Below, piece by piece: positions 47,284-58,859 of a stretch of DNA of 64,000 nt. The stretch is from NCBI GenBank assembly GCA_037893225.1, contig JAZGUH010000402.1, positions 682,001 through 746,000 of the forward strand, written 5' to 3'. A program made the position numbers and the translations under genes. The notes under the pieces are model-generated. The model worked only from the letters and a program-made list of their open reading frames with translations. It was not told where the DNA came from and did no database searches. The stretch's first letter is position 1. The number at the start of each line of letters is the position of its first letter. The DNA is from Hippasteria phrygiana. Taxonomy: Eukaryota > Echinodermata > Asteroidea > Valvatida > Goniasteridae.

Positions 47284-47985
47284 TATAGGGTGTATCAAAA
47301 AGAAGTATACACTCAGAAAAATTTCTTTTAAACAAATATGAACATTAATTCTTTTTTGGAATATGGCACCAGACATATGGGTAGAAAACCTTTCAGGCTT
47401 TAAAATTACACCATGATCATTTGGCGCATGTCATGCATGACTGATCAGGGGCTACATTTGCAAACCTTTTAAAAAACGGCTTCCGCACAAAAATGAGGAT
47501 ATTTTTCAACTGGTTCAAAGGCAATAAGAGACAAATCCAACATGTGCCTCTTTTAATCACCATTTTCTGGTGAAATTTAATTACAGGTTAATCTTCAACA
47601 TGACCACCATTCCTTTGGATACAGATTTCCGCCCTCCTTAACATGTAATTTATGTCACGCCTGACCATTCCTCTGTCCTGTGTGATGATGGCAACCTCAG
47701 TGGTTATGCGTCTCTGGAGGTCATCAAGGTCCGCTGGCGGAGTTGTGAGATGGCCCCACAAGAAAAAAATCCAGTGGTGTAAGGTCTGGGGATCTAAGCT
47801 TGGGGCCACTCCACGGGGCGATTAAACGCAATTACGCGATTGCCGAACAATTCTGTGAGGCGTTCAGTCACAATCCTTCTCCGTTGTGGTGGAGCGTAAT
47901 TGCGTTGAGGAGAGCGGAAGTCTGTATCCAAAGGAATGGTTGTCATGTTGAAGATAAATCTGTAAGTAAATTGGTGATGGGCCAA
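47284..47985 (-). mobile_element. Tc1-like element, rearranged
   Basis: Left end TATAGGGTGTATCAAAAAGA has the look of a Tc1/mariner terminus; no matching right end was found. The end of the transposase gene (47592-47632) recurs inverted at 47915-47957, so part of the element has been folded back on itself. Confidence 0.6.
47588..47985 (-). pseudogene. Tc1/mariner-like transposase remnant
   Basis: Two frames: one with RRRIVTERLTELFGNRVIAF and NRPVEWP, the next with IFFLWGHLTTPPADLDDLQR and RRAEICIQRNGGHVED. These correspond to the block before and after the last catalytic acidic residue, broken by a frameshift at about 47800. Same family as 14580-14832. Confidence 0.8.
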
Positions 47986-48189
47986 ACAAAATTTGTTTGG
48001 TTGTCCTCGACCGCCCGCTCCTATTTTTCGGCCCGCGCCTACACTATTTTATTTTTATATTTTCTTATTTCAATTTTGAACATTTTCAAAGGTTGAACTT
48101 GCCCATTTGTATCCCAAAACTCGAATAGATTTCGCTGGTTGATTCGTTCCAATCCCGTTTCAATCTTCATTTGTGTTATGAGTAGGATA

Positions 48190-48283
48190 ATACACGAGGA
48201 GCGCGCCGTTCGTGGGTGAGAATGGCCCGAGGGCGCAGCCCGAGGGCCATTCGTCACCCACGAACGGCGTGCTACCGAGTGTA
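48190..48283. repeat. GC-rich near-perfect palindrome
   Basis: GAGCGCGCCGTTCGTGGGTG and AATGGCCCGAGGGC pair with GCCCGAGGGCCATT and CACCCACGAACGGCGTGCT around a 3-base centre. Confidence 0.9.
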
Positions 48284-49047
48284 TTAACCTTCTTAACACC
48301 CTCCAAGAATGTTTCATTATTGTATAAACGAATGTCGTGTTTTTGTAAAATCAAGAAAGCCAGTAAAGGAATGTTGACAATACATTGGTATGTTGGTCAC
48401 GACCCTTTAGACTCCAGAGTTCGAAAGTTCATATTCTATTATCAGTGTAAAACTATGTAGACTTCGCACGCGGTCCACAATGTCCACTGTAACGCACGCT
48501 AAAATGTTATGAAAATCGCAGTATGAGAAATACAATTATTAAAATATAGAATCTCAATATTGTTCTAATATGTTCTTTAATTTTCCTCAATTGCCTAATG
48601 GGGCGACACATGATGCTGGAAAAGAGTGGGTTGGGGCGACCCGGTCGAATAGGGCGACACATAACTGTCGCCCCATTTTGAAAGTCGCCCCTTTGGAGTG
48701 TTTTTTAGTAGGGTGCGTGGGAAAAGTGCCGCATGCACAGGAATTTAAATCACTCTATATATTATTGTTTAATAGTTTTGAAATGTTTTTTGCTGTATAT
48801 TTACACAAACGATTTAAATGGAGACTCATGCGTGTGGGTACCAGGTGGTGCGTGTACAGCGTATGTAATATGACCATGCTATGCGTGTACATGCATTTCG
48901 GGCAGGGCCCAATTCCATGGAATCCGTAACGGTAAGCGAAAAATTTCCGCTAACTATTGCAGAAAATTATGCGCTAACGGTTAGCGTATTTTAGTTTATG
49001 GAATAGCCGCTCGTGCAACGCGAACGCGACAAGCGTCTTTAGAAGAA

Positions 49048-49263
49048 ATTTCACATTAGCCCCTTCTGCGCACTTCCGGGTTGAAAGCGAGAATGTCATT
49101 GGCAAACAAAACAACGCTTTTCAGCACATTCATTCATGCATGAATTAATCAGGCCATAGAAAGAAGCGCAGGCGCACGATCGGCATAAAGTTGTTTACTG
49201 TGACATTGAGATCCTCGTTTTCAAACGCGGAAGTGCGCAGATCGGCGCTAAACTCGTCGTTCT
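49048..49263. mobile_element. MITE, inverted copy of 30990-31225
   Basis: TTTCACATTAGCCCCTTCTG through GGCGCTAAACTCGTCGTTCT correspond in inverse to the first copy. Confidence 0.7.
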
Positions 49264-50282
49264 ATAATATTTGTGCAGATCTGGCGATTAATTATGCAAG
49301 ACAACCGCCTCTTGACCTCTAGATTTTGGACCTTTCGGCAAACCGCTGATCAGTTGTGGGGAGCTGAATGAATGTATCATGCCTGTCTTTTACAATCGCG
49401 CAGATTCCACTCTTTTGTACCTCGGTTAGCGCTGGAAAAACTTATTTTCAGGTCCGAATCTTCATCAGACACAGACTCTCGCTCCGTGGAGGCCGCCATG
49501 ATGAACACAGAGACACGTGGTCAGCTGACATCTATCAACCAATCAGTACCTTTTTCCATCGAAATTACGTCACAAGTTTGCAAAGTCCACTCCGATTAGC
49601 TGGCGCGCGGGGTCGCATAAATTAGCATGTCCACATATATCAGACGTTGATGCAATGCAACGTATGATACTCAGTCTAAGCGTATTTCACGGATTAGCAA
49701 GGAATTTTGGCTTGTGCGCATGCGTACACCATTAAGTGTTCTGTGCTTACGGGGTTAGCGCAGAATTTATGTGCCAGCTCGGTTAGCACAGAACTGCAGG
49801 CCGTCAGCACAGTAGTCTGGTTCCCAGACCCAAATATTCTGACTATTTCTGATGAATATGAGGCCGTGTCCGAAATGGGCGTCTAGAGCTACAGCTACGG
49901 CTACGTCACGCGTAGTTGTAATGGCGAACACCTACGTGTACATGTAGACAATAGCCCAAGACAAGCGATTCGGACGCAGCCTTAGGTCCGGTAGCCGCCA
50001 ATGTCACGTGACGAAAAATCCCAGATTCTGGCCTTTTCCGAAAATGTCCGAGGTTTTCCGAACTTGTTTTCGGTAACATTCGGCTAGTAACGTTGATTTT
50101 CGCAACAACAAAATATCTGTCAGGCCTGTTACAGATCCTGGAAATTGAATTCTCAATTATATATAAAAACTGAAAAATCAATGCCACACTCTTGCAGTAT
50201 TTTACGGACTGGATTTTGCAAGAATGTTAAAATTTGAACGGTGCCACTGACGTCACTCGGACTAACACTGTAGGCCTACACC

Positions 50283-50526
50283 TGGGGCCAATTTCATAAA
50301 GCTGTTAAGCACAAAAATTTGCTTAGCATGCAAATGCTTCTTCGATAAAAACTGGATTACCAACCAGATTTCCATGTGTGGAATATTGCTTTTGACTGGC
50401 ATTCAGCTTTTGTTTGCTTAGCATGAAAATTACATGAACTTTTGGCTGGTAACCTGTTTTTATTAAGCAAGACATTTTCATGCTAAACAAATTTTTGTGC
50501 TTAACAGCTCTATGAAATTGGCCCCT
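50283..50526. mobile_element. Palindromic repeat with GGGCCAATTTCAT ends
   Basis: GGGGCCAATTTCATAAAGCT at the left is inverse to AGCTCTATGAAATTGGCCCC at the right; the arms continue with AAGCACAAAAATTTGCTTAG. Relatives at 25820-25927 and, weakly, at 48905-49010. I associate this repeat type with echinoderm genomes from memory. Confidence 0.8.
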
Positions 50527-50547
50527 GATCTATTTTAAACCGCGGTA

Positions 50548-50602
50548 GCTGCCTGACCTAAGATTTAGACGTCAGGGAATCTTCAGGTCAGGAAACCAGA
50601 CT
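50548..50602 (+). repeat. Dispersed repeat shared with 10688-10742
   Basis: Same order of GCCTGACCTAAGATTT, GTCAGGGAATCTTCAGG and CCAGACTATC. Confidence 0.7.
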
Positions 50603-51230
50603 ATCAGCACAGTTCAGTAATACGGATTCTATGAAATTAGGCCTTGCGTGTAACGGAGCGGCGTTTGTTGTGATCTAGCTTGCAGCGCCGACGGGCCGGG
50701 CCGGGCGACCGCAATGTAAAAGTGCCAGTTTAAGTTGTTGTGGTTTTAGATACTCACACGTTTGCAAGTCTGAAGTTCATTCTTTTCTATTTCGGTGCTG
50801 CATCTGAAAGACTTGTACAACAAAACACTGTATATATGTTACAACATCTTTTTTAGATGATATGAAACTGTTTATAACAACATTTGTGTGTTAGTTTTAC
50901 TTTGTGTATCGTTGTTTGGTTTGAAGTTAGACTTCCGTAAAATAGGACAAAAATCATTTGTATTATTATAACAATAACAAATTATCAATGCCAAATATTT
51001 TTAAATATTCATGAAATATTTGAAACATTATTCACTTTTTCTAACGACTACAACTCCTCTTGCTAAATTTCGTACCGGCACATTAAGTAGGCCTATGTTG
51101 TGAAAATATTGTTTGAAGGCAATCTCTAGACTCATAGATCGTGTTTGTAATAACAGTATGCTATTTACATACCGGTACTATAATTCGTCAAACGAACCAC
51201 AAGGGAAACTGACTAGGTACATTTGATATT

Positions 51231-51284
51231 ACTGGCAGGAGCGGGATTCAAACGGAATACCGTACCAAACCCGCTCCTGCCAGT
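51231..51284. repeat. Short palindrome containing a B-box-like motif
   Basis: ACTGGCAGGAGCGGG and its inverse flank GATTCAAACGGAATACCG; the minus strand reads GTTTGAATCCCGC, a tRNA B-box-like sequence. Possibly a SINE end folded on itself. Confidence 0.5.
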
Positions 51285-51299
51285 TTTCTTTGTTCACTT

Positions 51300-53223
51300 T
51301 GAACATACATTTACTATACATTAATATATAACATGCAAGGGAGTAATGTGAACATACATTTACTTTACATTAATATTTAACCTGCAAGGCATTATTGTGA
51401 AACAACTCCCCAATTCGTTCAGTGATGTTTGCCACAAATCGACTGAAAATCACAGCAAATCATATTGGGTTACTTTTACACCGATCACGCGATTCAATTA
51501 AAGATTCCAAATCATGTTTACCAAATTACAGCGTTAAACAAAGTATTGATAAAAATAAAAAAGTAACCGTTACGCCATTTGCATTTGCCATCTCCAATCT
51601 GCTTCAGCATACCAGACCATCCCAAAGAAATTCATATAATTATATACCATTACGCAACTGTACATAACAAATACATCGATAAATGGCTGCAATAAAAAAA
51701 AACTGTTATTTATAATTTCATCATTATAGCAAAGTTGTTGGCGTCCGAACCAGTTTGAGCACAACTATGTTACCGGTACTCCTTGTGTAAAGATTCGTAA
51801 TTGTAGTCTTTCCTTTTAAAAGGTTAATAATGTAGGATACAAAGTTATTTACACTCAAAGTAGCGTATTGTAGCCACGGTACCGATACCCGACTTTCCCT
51901 AATGGTGGGTGGGTCTTATTCTTCTCAACTTCTCTCTTAAAAGACTTAGTTAAACTTAAAAGTCAAAGCATACAAGTCAAATAATAACGGAACGCCAGAT
52001 AATATTCATTTTATCTGCAAGCCTGATATTCCTTGTTTTTCTTTAACTCGTCAATAGCTTAATAAGTTGAATATACGTGTCATACGTCAGACCAACAATA
52101 TACACTCACCCCATATGTGCCTTTTTGTCCTCACCATAGTCCTTGTCATAGATTTGCATATTATTATCCTTTTTTTCCCAACAAGATGTACTTGTTTTAT
52201 ACTACACTATTATTGTTTTAAACCGTCTTCCTTGTTTAATTGGAAAAAAATTGTCCAAATTTATATATAAAAATAGCACGGCTGCATCAGCTAATAATAC
52301 GAACTTTACCGTAATGTAATTCATCACGATAATCTTTTTATAAATGTCCTGTAGTTTTTTTCGTGGTCTCGCGAGGTTGTATTAAAACTCGTCCTTGCTA
52401 AGACAAAACACGGGCTCACGTTCAACACATCTAAATACATTTTATTCTTGGAGGATTTATATATCTATGCTCGAGTTATTGTTTGCGCCGTTTGTGTATC
52501 ACCTTTTATCAACGGGTGTCAAATGTAAGGTAAATAATCCCGCAAATACCAGTCAACCCATTCTCATTAAACTACCCCCCCCCCCCCCCAAAAATAATAT
52601 TAAAAAAATAAGGAAATAAGAAAGGAAGCAGAAACGGATAAAAGAAACAGACCAAATAAAAAAAAAATTGTGTTTATTTTTTTGCAAGGAACACACTGCC
52701 AAACTAGTAAAGATCACACTAATTTCGGTGACATCAGTAAAAAAAAAAGATAACAGTCTTGAGGACGAGAAATAATTGTTTAATGTACAAACAAACAATT
52801 TCTGACGACACTGTTATGTCAACAACTATGTATGAATAATGTGTTCTGATATTTTTGCATTTAATATTTTTTTGTTAGTCGCAATAAAATTCAAACCCCA
52901 AAACATTTACCATGCAAAGCAAATACAAAGTTTACATGACTCCCGCAGTGAAAAGATATTGCCGGCGCGAACCTGACTCCCCAAAAATAAAAGAGACACT
53001 GAAAGCCAACCTGATATTTGCCCTGGTGGGCTTGGTTTAAATGGGACTTGAATGTTTCCATCGTGGACATGAACAAAGTATGAAAGGTTTACGGTAACAC
53101 CATGTGAAATCTCTTTCTGAGAAGAACCGATTGTGTTAACTGAGTAAGAACAACCGGTTCTTCTCAGGCTTGGTTTGTTTGATAGTTCTCATCTAAAACA
53201 CAAACATTCGCTCATTATGTCGT
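51300..53223. other. 3' flank of locus C and spacer
   Basis: AT-rich, with a C run at about 52565-52579. A possible poly-A signal on the minus strand (TTTATT at about 52673) lies 550 bases beyond the locus C stop. No other gene. Confidence 0.35.
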
Positions 53224-54333
53224 CTATTTTCGCAGAGCTACGGGAGACAGTGAGCTGTAGCTGTTGTCTGAAGGCAGGCCGCTTTGCCTTGGAATCCCAC
53301 CGGCGCGATTCACGGTGGAATACTGGTTATCTTCATGTGGGCTTGCAACGCTATAGGTGCCTTCGTCAACAGGGGCATTACCTGGGTGTCGAACGCCTGT
53401 GCGATCGAAGGTACTGTATTCATTGCCTTCACCAGGGGCATCAGTTGGGACATTGTTACTTGGGTGTCGATCACCAGTGCGATTGAAGGTGCTATATTCG
53501 TTGTCTTCAGGGGCACCGGTGACACTGTAGATTCCATCATCAGTCGGGACATTCCTATTTGGGCGTCGATCACCAGTGTGGTCGAAGGTGTTATACTCGT
53601 TGCCTTCAGGGGTATCAGCGAGACTGTAGATGCCATCGTCGGTAGAAATCTTTATGTCTGGGCGTTGGTTACCACTGCGATTAAAGGTGTCGTATCCGTT
53701 ACCTTCAGGTTCAACTGTAAGGCTGTAGTCACCTTCACCGGTCGGGGGCCCCGGGTTGCTTGCTTCTGTGGTAGGATTCTCAAGTTTGAAGTAGTAGTCA
53801 TCATCTGGGTTGCTGTGGTTATCGGTGTGGCTGTCAGGGAATGTTGCAGGGGGACTGTCCACGCTGACGTACCCGCCATCTCTGATGGGTTGCTTGTCCC
53901 GTGCACTCCAATCAGCGACCTCAGCAGCAGGAGCATCCACGTCGATATAATCACCACCGTGATTAGGAACGGACTTACCTTGGAAGCCAGTAGATGGAAC
54001 ATCCACGTACCCGTTGCTCTCTGTGTGTCCATTTGGTTTGAGAAGGAGAGCGGGTGCGGCAGCGTCTCTAGCCCCGTGCCGCCGAGCCTGCTGGCCCACC
54101 ACTGGCTCAGGGTCCACATAATCACTCTCAGTGTCATCTCTCTGAGATCTTCGTCCATTGTCTTGGATTGCGGTATATACTTCCGGACCATCCTCTCCGC
54201 CATCGTTGGTGTTCTTGGTACCCTGCAGGGCGGTGTATGCGTCATTCTGTTTCTTGGGCTGGTATGGAGTATATCCACTGGATTGGATAGTGGTGTAGCT
54301 CTCTCCATCGTCAGCCTCCTCTGCACTGGATTT
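53224..54333 (-). CDS. Cytoplasmic tyrosine-rich tail exon of receptor C
   Basis: Acceptor CTGGCTTTCAG before 54333, phase 0, 369 codons to a TAG. First third: SYTTI, AYTAL and VYTAI, spaced 18-21 residues (Tyr-x-x-Ile/Leu, ITIM- or ITAM-half-like), then SDYVDP, NGYVDV, GDYIDVDAP and GGYVSVDSP, which resemble the DGYVDVDWPG repeat of locus B. Last third: about 4.5 units of 33 residues with GIYSL/V and NEY(N/S)TF followed by TGDRHP, one unit lacking its first half. Ends SYSSLSPVALRK. No kinase or other enzymatic domain. Long plus-strand and other-frame open stretches are shadows. Confidence 0.85.
   Translation of the reverse strand, partial: KSSAEEADDGESYTTIQSSGYTPYQPKKQNDAYTALQGTKNTNDGGEDGPEVYTAIQDNGRRSQRDDTESDYVDPEPVVGQQARRHGARDAAAPALLLKPNGHTESNGYVDVPSTGFQGKSVPNHGGDYIDVDAPAAEVADWSARDKQPIRDGGYVSVDSPPATFPDSHTDNHSNPDDDYYFKLENPTTEASNPGPPTGEGDYSLTVEPEGNGYDTFNRSGNQRPDIKISTDDGIYSLADTPEGNEYNTFDHTGDRRPNRNVPTDDGIYSVTGAPEDNEYSTFNRTGDRHPSNNVPTDAPGEGNEYSTFDRTGVRHPGNAPVDEGTYSVASPHEDNQYSTVNRAGGIPRQSGLPSDNSYSSLSPVALRK
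53250..53740 (-). repeat. ~99-bp coding repeat in receptor C tail
   Basis: About 4.5 diverged units; each pairs a (D/G)xYS(L/V) motif with a downstream NEYxTF. More diverged at DNA level than the locus B array, so older. Confidence 0.7.
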
Positions 54334-55041
54334 CTGAAAGCCAGGCCAATAAAAATTAAAATACAATGTGTATTTAAAAGGAACAATGTATGAACGCTTT
54401 TAAATGGTGGATTTTGATGTTCGTCCAAAGATACTAACATTCTTGGTCAGTGAAATAGACGGGGTGATTACGGAATAATGTGCATGGTAATCATTGAACA
54501 ATGGCCTAAATGCGAGGACAATTCGTGTATTTCCCCCTTTTCAGATTCAAACAACAATAAAAAACGTAGGTTGTTCATTTCTCAGCTTAGACAACACTAA
54601 AAGGTAGGGAAAGACACAACTAACCGGCTATTATTTCGCAAAGAACATTAGTGCATGTTTCTGAATCAGTCAGGAAAGAAAACGGAAATTTATCGGTTTT
54701 CCAAGGATTTCAGATGATGACCAAGATAAATTTTCGAAATAAACTTATTTAACAAGCTACTTGGCATTTTGACAGATGTGCCCTCTTTTCATTTCTGTTG
54801 TCGCAAAACGGGCGCACTGATACTTTCATAAGATTACCGGTAGGTATCATAATTATAACTGAACACATTGGTTGAAATAACCAAAATATGTGTTGAAGCA
54901 GCAAATTATTGGTACATAATGTGTCCGACCGATTGGTCGGACACACACTAACGCTACCAAAATGCAGGTTATTTTAAACAATCCTTTTAACGGCATGGCT
55001 GATGGTGGCTCGATGATGATGATCATGAAATTTGACCATAC

Positions 55042-55160
55042 CTTAACGTCAGTATAGACGTTACGAGGCTTCGGAAAAACTTGCGAACTGGCTGGAGCCA
55101 CGGGTTTCAAGACGAGTCCGTTCCCGTGAAAGTTTTCCTCCAATCCGTACGTTGGATTGA
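55042..55160 (-). CDS. Tail exon of receptor C
   Basis: 119 nt, phase 1 in and phase 0 out; acceptor TTGTTTGTAG, donor TTAAG/GTATGG. Encodes VNPTYGLEENFHGNG and then SQVFPKPRNVYTDVK. Contains NPTY, an NPxY motif (PTB-domain binding or endocytosis signal in other receptors), and VYTDV, a further Tyr-x-x-Val site. Confidence 0.8.
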
Positions 55161-55579
55161 CTACAAACAATGCAATTAGAAATGATAATTTATAGAAATT
55201 CTAGATTTCTAATAATTGGCATGGAAATTTGACCTTTGTTCCATCTCTATTGTGAAAACTTGAGCCTTACAATTTAAATTTCGTATGAAGTTTATTTAGA
55301 AGTTTTGTTCAGACCCTTTGCGTATACTCAGATCACATACTTTGAGAATACGCCACAATATTTCGAGTCTGATTTGTTATGCTAATTAGCATAACCAAGC
55401 ATAAGCCTGGCATGAGCCCAGATAGCTGATATTGTGTAAATGTAGGTTTCTGATCGGCAATGTCGGCGTTGACTATTTTTTGTTCAGCCAACAATACAGT
55501 TTTGGTGGCCCAACATTGGTTCAATATTATGATGCTATCTAGGGGACTTAATAAATAAAAACAGTTTGACATTTCTTAC

Positions 55580-55635
55580 CGCCAATGGTGTCCGAAATTG
55601 TGGCACGTGTGTTTGATGCCAGAGAATTATCCGAT
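55580..55635 (-). CDS. Small juxtamembrane tail exon of receptor C
   Basis: 56 nt, phase 2 in and phase 1 out; acceptor TATGGGACAG, donor GGCG/GTAAGA. Encodes SDNSLASNTRATISDTIG. Same phase class as tail exon 18707-18798 of locus B, without a tyrosine. Confidence 0.7.
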
Positions 55636-55949
55636 CTGTCCCATAGAAGCAGAAAAGAATAATGCAACAAATCAAATAAAATGGTAATGCGAATCTGGCA
55701 GAATGCTTTTTGAAATTATCCTACATATATTTTTGCGCAATAAATTCCTGCCTGTCATTGTTTTTCGTGGTAGCACAGCGCAAATTTCACGGTACATTTA
55801 AGCTTGGAGGGTCAAACATTTCAGGAGATGTGAACAGCAAAACAAAAGCCTATCAACAAAATTCTGCTGTATGCTTTTAACATCAGCTTTTAAAGTGTGA
55901 TTTTGCGTGTGTTTATCAACGCACACATAATTTAATGGGTTAAACTCAC

Positions 55950-56325
55950 CCCTTTGGTCTTCTCCCGCGCCTCCTCCACCAAACGAGCCCGACAACGAGT
56001 GCCACCAAGAGGAACAATAAGGTCAGGGTCACTCCAACGGGAATTCCAATAGATGAGCCCGTCTGGCCGGCCGGGCCTTCGCCCCCGTCTGCTTCCACTG
56101 TTGTGGTCATGGTTCCACTGGTCATGTAGGGATCCACCTTCCCAGTGGATTTAGGGTCGACATCATGTATCGACGTTAGGTCGACAGCACGTGTCGACGT
56201 TGTCGTCTGTTGCAAATTTTCAGACTGACAGGTGAAGTTTCTGTCTTCAACATTGAGAGCGAAAGTAGAACCTTCATGAGACTCGGAGCACGTGCAGCTA
56301 AAATCCGATGGCCAGACCTCTTCAT
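55950..56325 (-). CDS. Cys module, stalk and transmembrane exon of receptor C
   Basis: 376 nt, phase 1 in and phase 2 out; acceptor TTTTATATTAG, donor AAGGG/GTGAGT. Residues 1-36: DFSCTCSESHEG and NFTCQSEN, the Cys-Thr-Cys module shared with locus B. Residues 39-90: Thr/Ser/Gly-rich stalk. Residues 92-116: transmembrane span IGIPVGVTLTLLFLLVALVV plus GLVWW. Then RRRGRRPK stop-transfer. This exon fuses what loci A and B keep on separate exons. Confidence 0.85.
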
Positions 56326-56994
56326 CTAATATAAAAGACGAAACTCGTCCGGTAAAATTTGTGACCCATAAAATCTGTAATTCATAATCACTAAAATGGT
56401 TGCATTGTTAAAAAATGCCAACCTTTGTAAATTAAAATAACGAAGGTGTATAAAGTCACCCTTTATTAAATAGTACCGTTTGCCACTGGCCTAACTGTTC
56501 AAATTAATTTAAAACAAAGTGCTCTCATCATCAGTACCTCCCCGAAAAAGGTTAAAAACCGTTTGTAGATGATCAGATCAAGCATCATTATATTTTGACT
56601 TTGGCGGTATCATTTCTTTTTGGGGAACTCAACTCGAATGTCTTGCTCATGACTTTAAAACGGATGGAATCGCAAGTTATCAGACACCAGTTGGTTGTTT
56701 AAGCAGGGCACATGAACAACCCGGGGTTGTTTAAAAAGTTTAAACAGCGTTTTAACAGTGGTGTCATTTCCGTAACTGTAATTTCTTTTCCCGGTTATTG
56801 TTGCATTTTTAAATTTTTCCTTATGAAAGCTTAAGTGTATATTCATCAGCTAAAGTATAAAGGCCACAGCTTAATGACAATGTATATTATAATAGCTTGG
56901 GTTAAAAGGAAATGAGCAATTAGATTACAAGTGATACTAGGTCCAAACCAATACATACAACCAAATAGAGTTTGTTTAAAAACCCCATACTTAC

Positions 56995-57065
56995 CCGATC
57001 TCCTTTCTTCGAATTCGTCGACTATGAGTTCACAAAATCCACAACTGCATTGTAACGTGGTCACA
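56995..57065 (-). CDS. Small Cys-rich exon of receptor C
   Basis: 71 nt, phase 2 in and phase 1 out; acceptor CTATTCCAATTAAG, donor TCGG/GTAAGT. Encodes VTTLQCSCGFCELIVDEFEE then RRS. Three Cys in CSCGFC. Not a domain I recognise; probably completes the disulfide set of the flanking exons. Confidence 0.75.
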
Positions 57066-57192
57066 CTTAATTGGAATAGAAACAAAACAAAATCATTCCG
57101 TTTATTGATGGATGTTGATTGTTTAATGGAGCATGTCTATACGACAGTAATGCATACTAAAATATTATTATTTATTATTATTTTAGCCAAAG

Positions 57193-57235
57193 AGCAGTGG
57201 CGTATCCAGCTGTTGGGGCAGAAAGCTAACTTACT
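57193..57235 (+). mobile_element. hAT-like terminus
   Basis: CAGTGGCGTATCCAGCTG resembles the left end of hAT MITEs (compare 9296). No right end was found. Confidence 0.35.
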
Positions 57236-58244
57236 CCCCTGGCGACATTTTCATATTGTTCTTCTAATTAAAATCGTCACCACTTTAAAGCCGGTTCTAA
57301 TCCCCCACCTTTTTTCTATTCATTAATTATTATTTTTCGCGGCAACAACCAAATCTTAAACACTTTTTTTAAATAAAATGTAGTCTCCAAGGCCCCATCT
57401 TGATTCTAGATCAGACGGGACACGCGTGCGTATAGCGTCGTATGTGATGGTGTAGTGAATGTGCTGTGTTAGATTGAGGGACAGTTTGACCTACATTTCG
57501 TACACAAAATGCCAATATGCCATAGGTGGACTATAAGTAAAAAGGGTAAAACACACCTTCTGTGGCATCCGTACAGAGGGTATGGAGTGTTCACCTTTTT
57601 AATAAAGACCCCAGAATCCCGCAGTGTTATGTCTGCAGAAAATGTCCCAGTATGCCTTAATGGACCGATACCTTCGTACGATATCGGTACAGGGTTGCAG
57701 AGCAGAAAGTAGGCTCAAAATTCCGTCTGCTGACCAAATCATTATTTGCATGCAGAGTATTTTGAGGGCCAGGCTGTGAGGAATTGTGAAAATGGAGGTT
57801 CCTATATAGCTCTGGCAAGGAATGTCGGCTTCTGTTCCTATACAGGCAATTATGATGAAATTGTGCCCAGTTATTTATTTTTTTACAATAGAATGAGAGA
57901 CCTTTTTACAAAATTGAAACATTGCAGTTTGGGCTTTAGGAGCTTTTAGGGAATGGTCATCTTAGGAGGGGAGTATTAACCAAAAGTTGAACAGAGGTGA
58001 AAGGCGGTAGATCACACTTCAATTACGATGTGTATCTTAACCATCTTGGGGAAAAATATTTTCTCTGATTTTCCCCGATAGGTTGAGGTACTTATAATTG
58101 GTGAATATTACAATGTATATACCAGATTGCAACCATGATACGACACGATTTGCTATACCCTATAGGCCTATAGCAAATCGTTTATATTTTACGTTTGGCA
58201 CACAAACGGAAAAGGGAGACTTTATTAAAGTTTGAAACGCCTAC

Positions 58245-58413
58245 CCATTCTTAGTCTGCGTAATGCAGCCACATTCGTCAATGAAATTTCCGGAGTCACA
58301 TTCTCGTAGAATAGGTGGAGAATGATCGTCACGTACACTGTAGAGGCACAGGGCACCAGACTGGATGATCCGAATCAAATCCACGGGGATCGGAGAGGGG
58401 CAGGAAGCAGGTC
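58245..58413 (-). CDS. Cys-rich module exon of receptor C
   Basis: 169 nt, phase 1 in and phase 2 out; acceptor GACAATTACAG, donor AATGG/GTAGGC. Encodes PASCPSPIPVDLIRI, then ALCLYSVRDD, then NFIDECGCITQTKN. Matches the locus A exon 3025-3202 in phases, Cys spacing and the DEC-x-CIT core. Unknown domain following the lectin domain. Confidence 0.8.
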
Positions 58414-58800
58414 CTGTAATTGTCGAAACCAAACGCAATTTATTGTTGCTCCTATCGGAAATGCTGGATTAAGACCCTCTTTTCTAGTTATATCACGTAA
58501 CCTTATTTTTATCTCTTAGTTTGAATAATGCTCATTTTGGGAGTATTTTAACACAGGCTATATGGATTTTTAATACATCTTACTATTTTAGCGACCTGTT
58601 TAAAGTCCGCTTGTGATGTTTTAACGAATTTGATAGTTTTGTCGTAACGTAGAATATTGCTGAGAACCGAAACGATGAAGCTTCACTGCAAAAGAATCCA
58701 AATGGATACCGAGTCCTCTCTCAACAATTATAGAGAGAATATAGAGGTAAAAGAGGAGGACAATCTTTTCGCAGTTCTGGTTAAAAACAAAAGGAGTTAT

Positions 58801-58840
58801 ATTTTAACAACGTTTCGGCTGTTCAGCCTTCATCAGGTAA
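58801..58840 (-). ncRNA. Hammerhead-ribozyme-like core
   Basis: Minus strand CCTGATGAA, then GGCTGAACAGCC (4-bp stem with GAAC loop), then GAAACGTTGTT. The CTGATGA and GAAA boxes are exact; there is one extra A between CTGATGA and the stem compared with the minimal core. A-rich and U-rich flanks could form stem I. Such motifs are known in Penelope-like retroelements; no reverse transcriptase is nearby. Confidence 0.4.
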
Positions 58841-58859
58841 AAAAAAATGATTAAAAACA

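Noticed and set aside
53284..54393. Plus-strand open frame of 369 codons
   Set aside because: Antisense shadow of the locus C tail exon; the minus frame has the splice acceptor, phase fit and tyrosine repeats.
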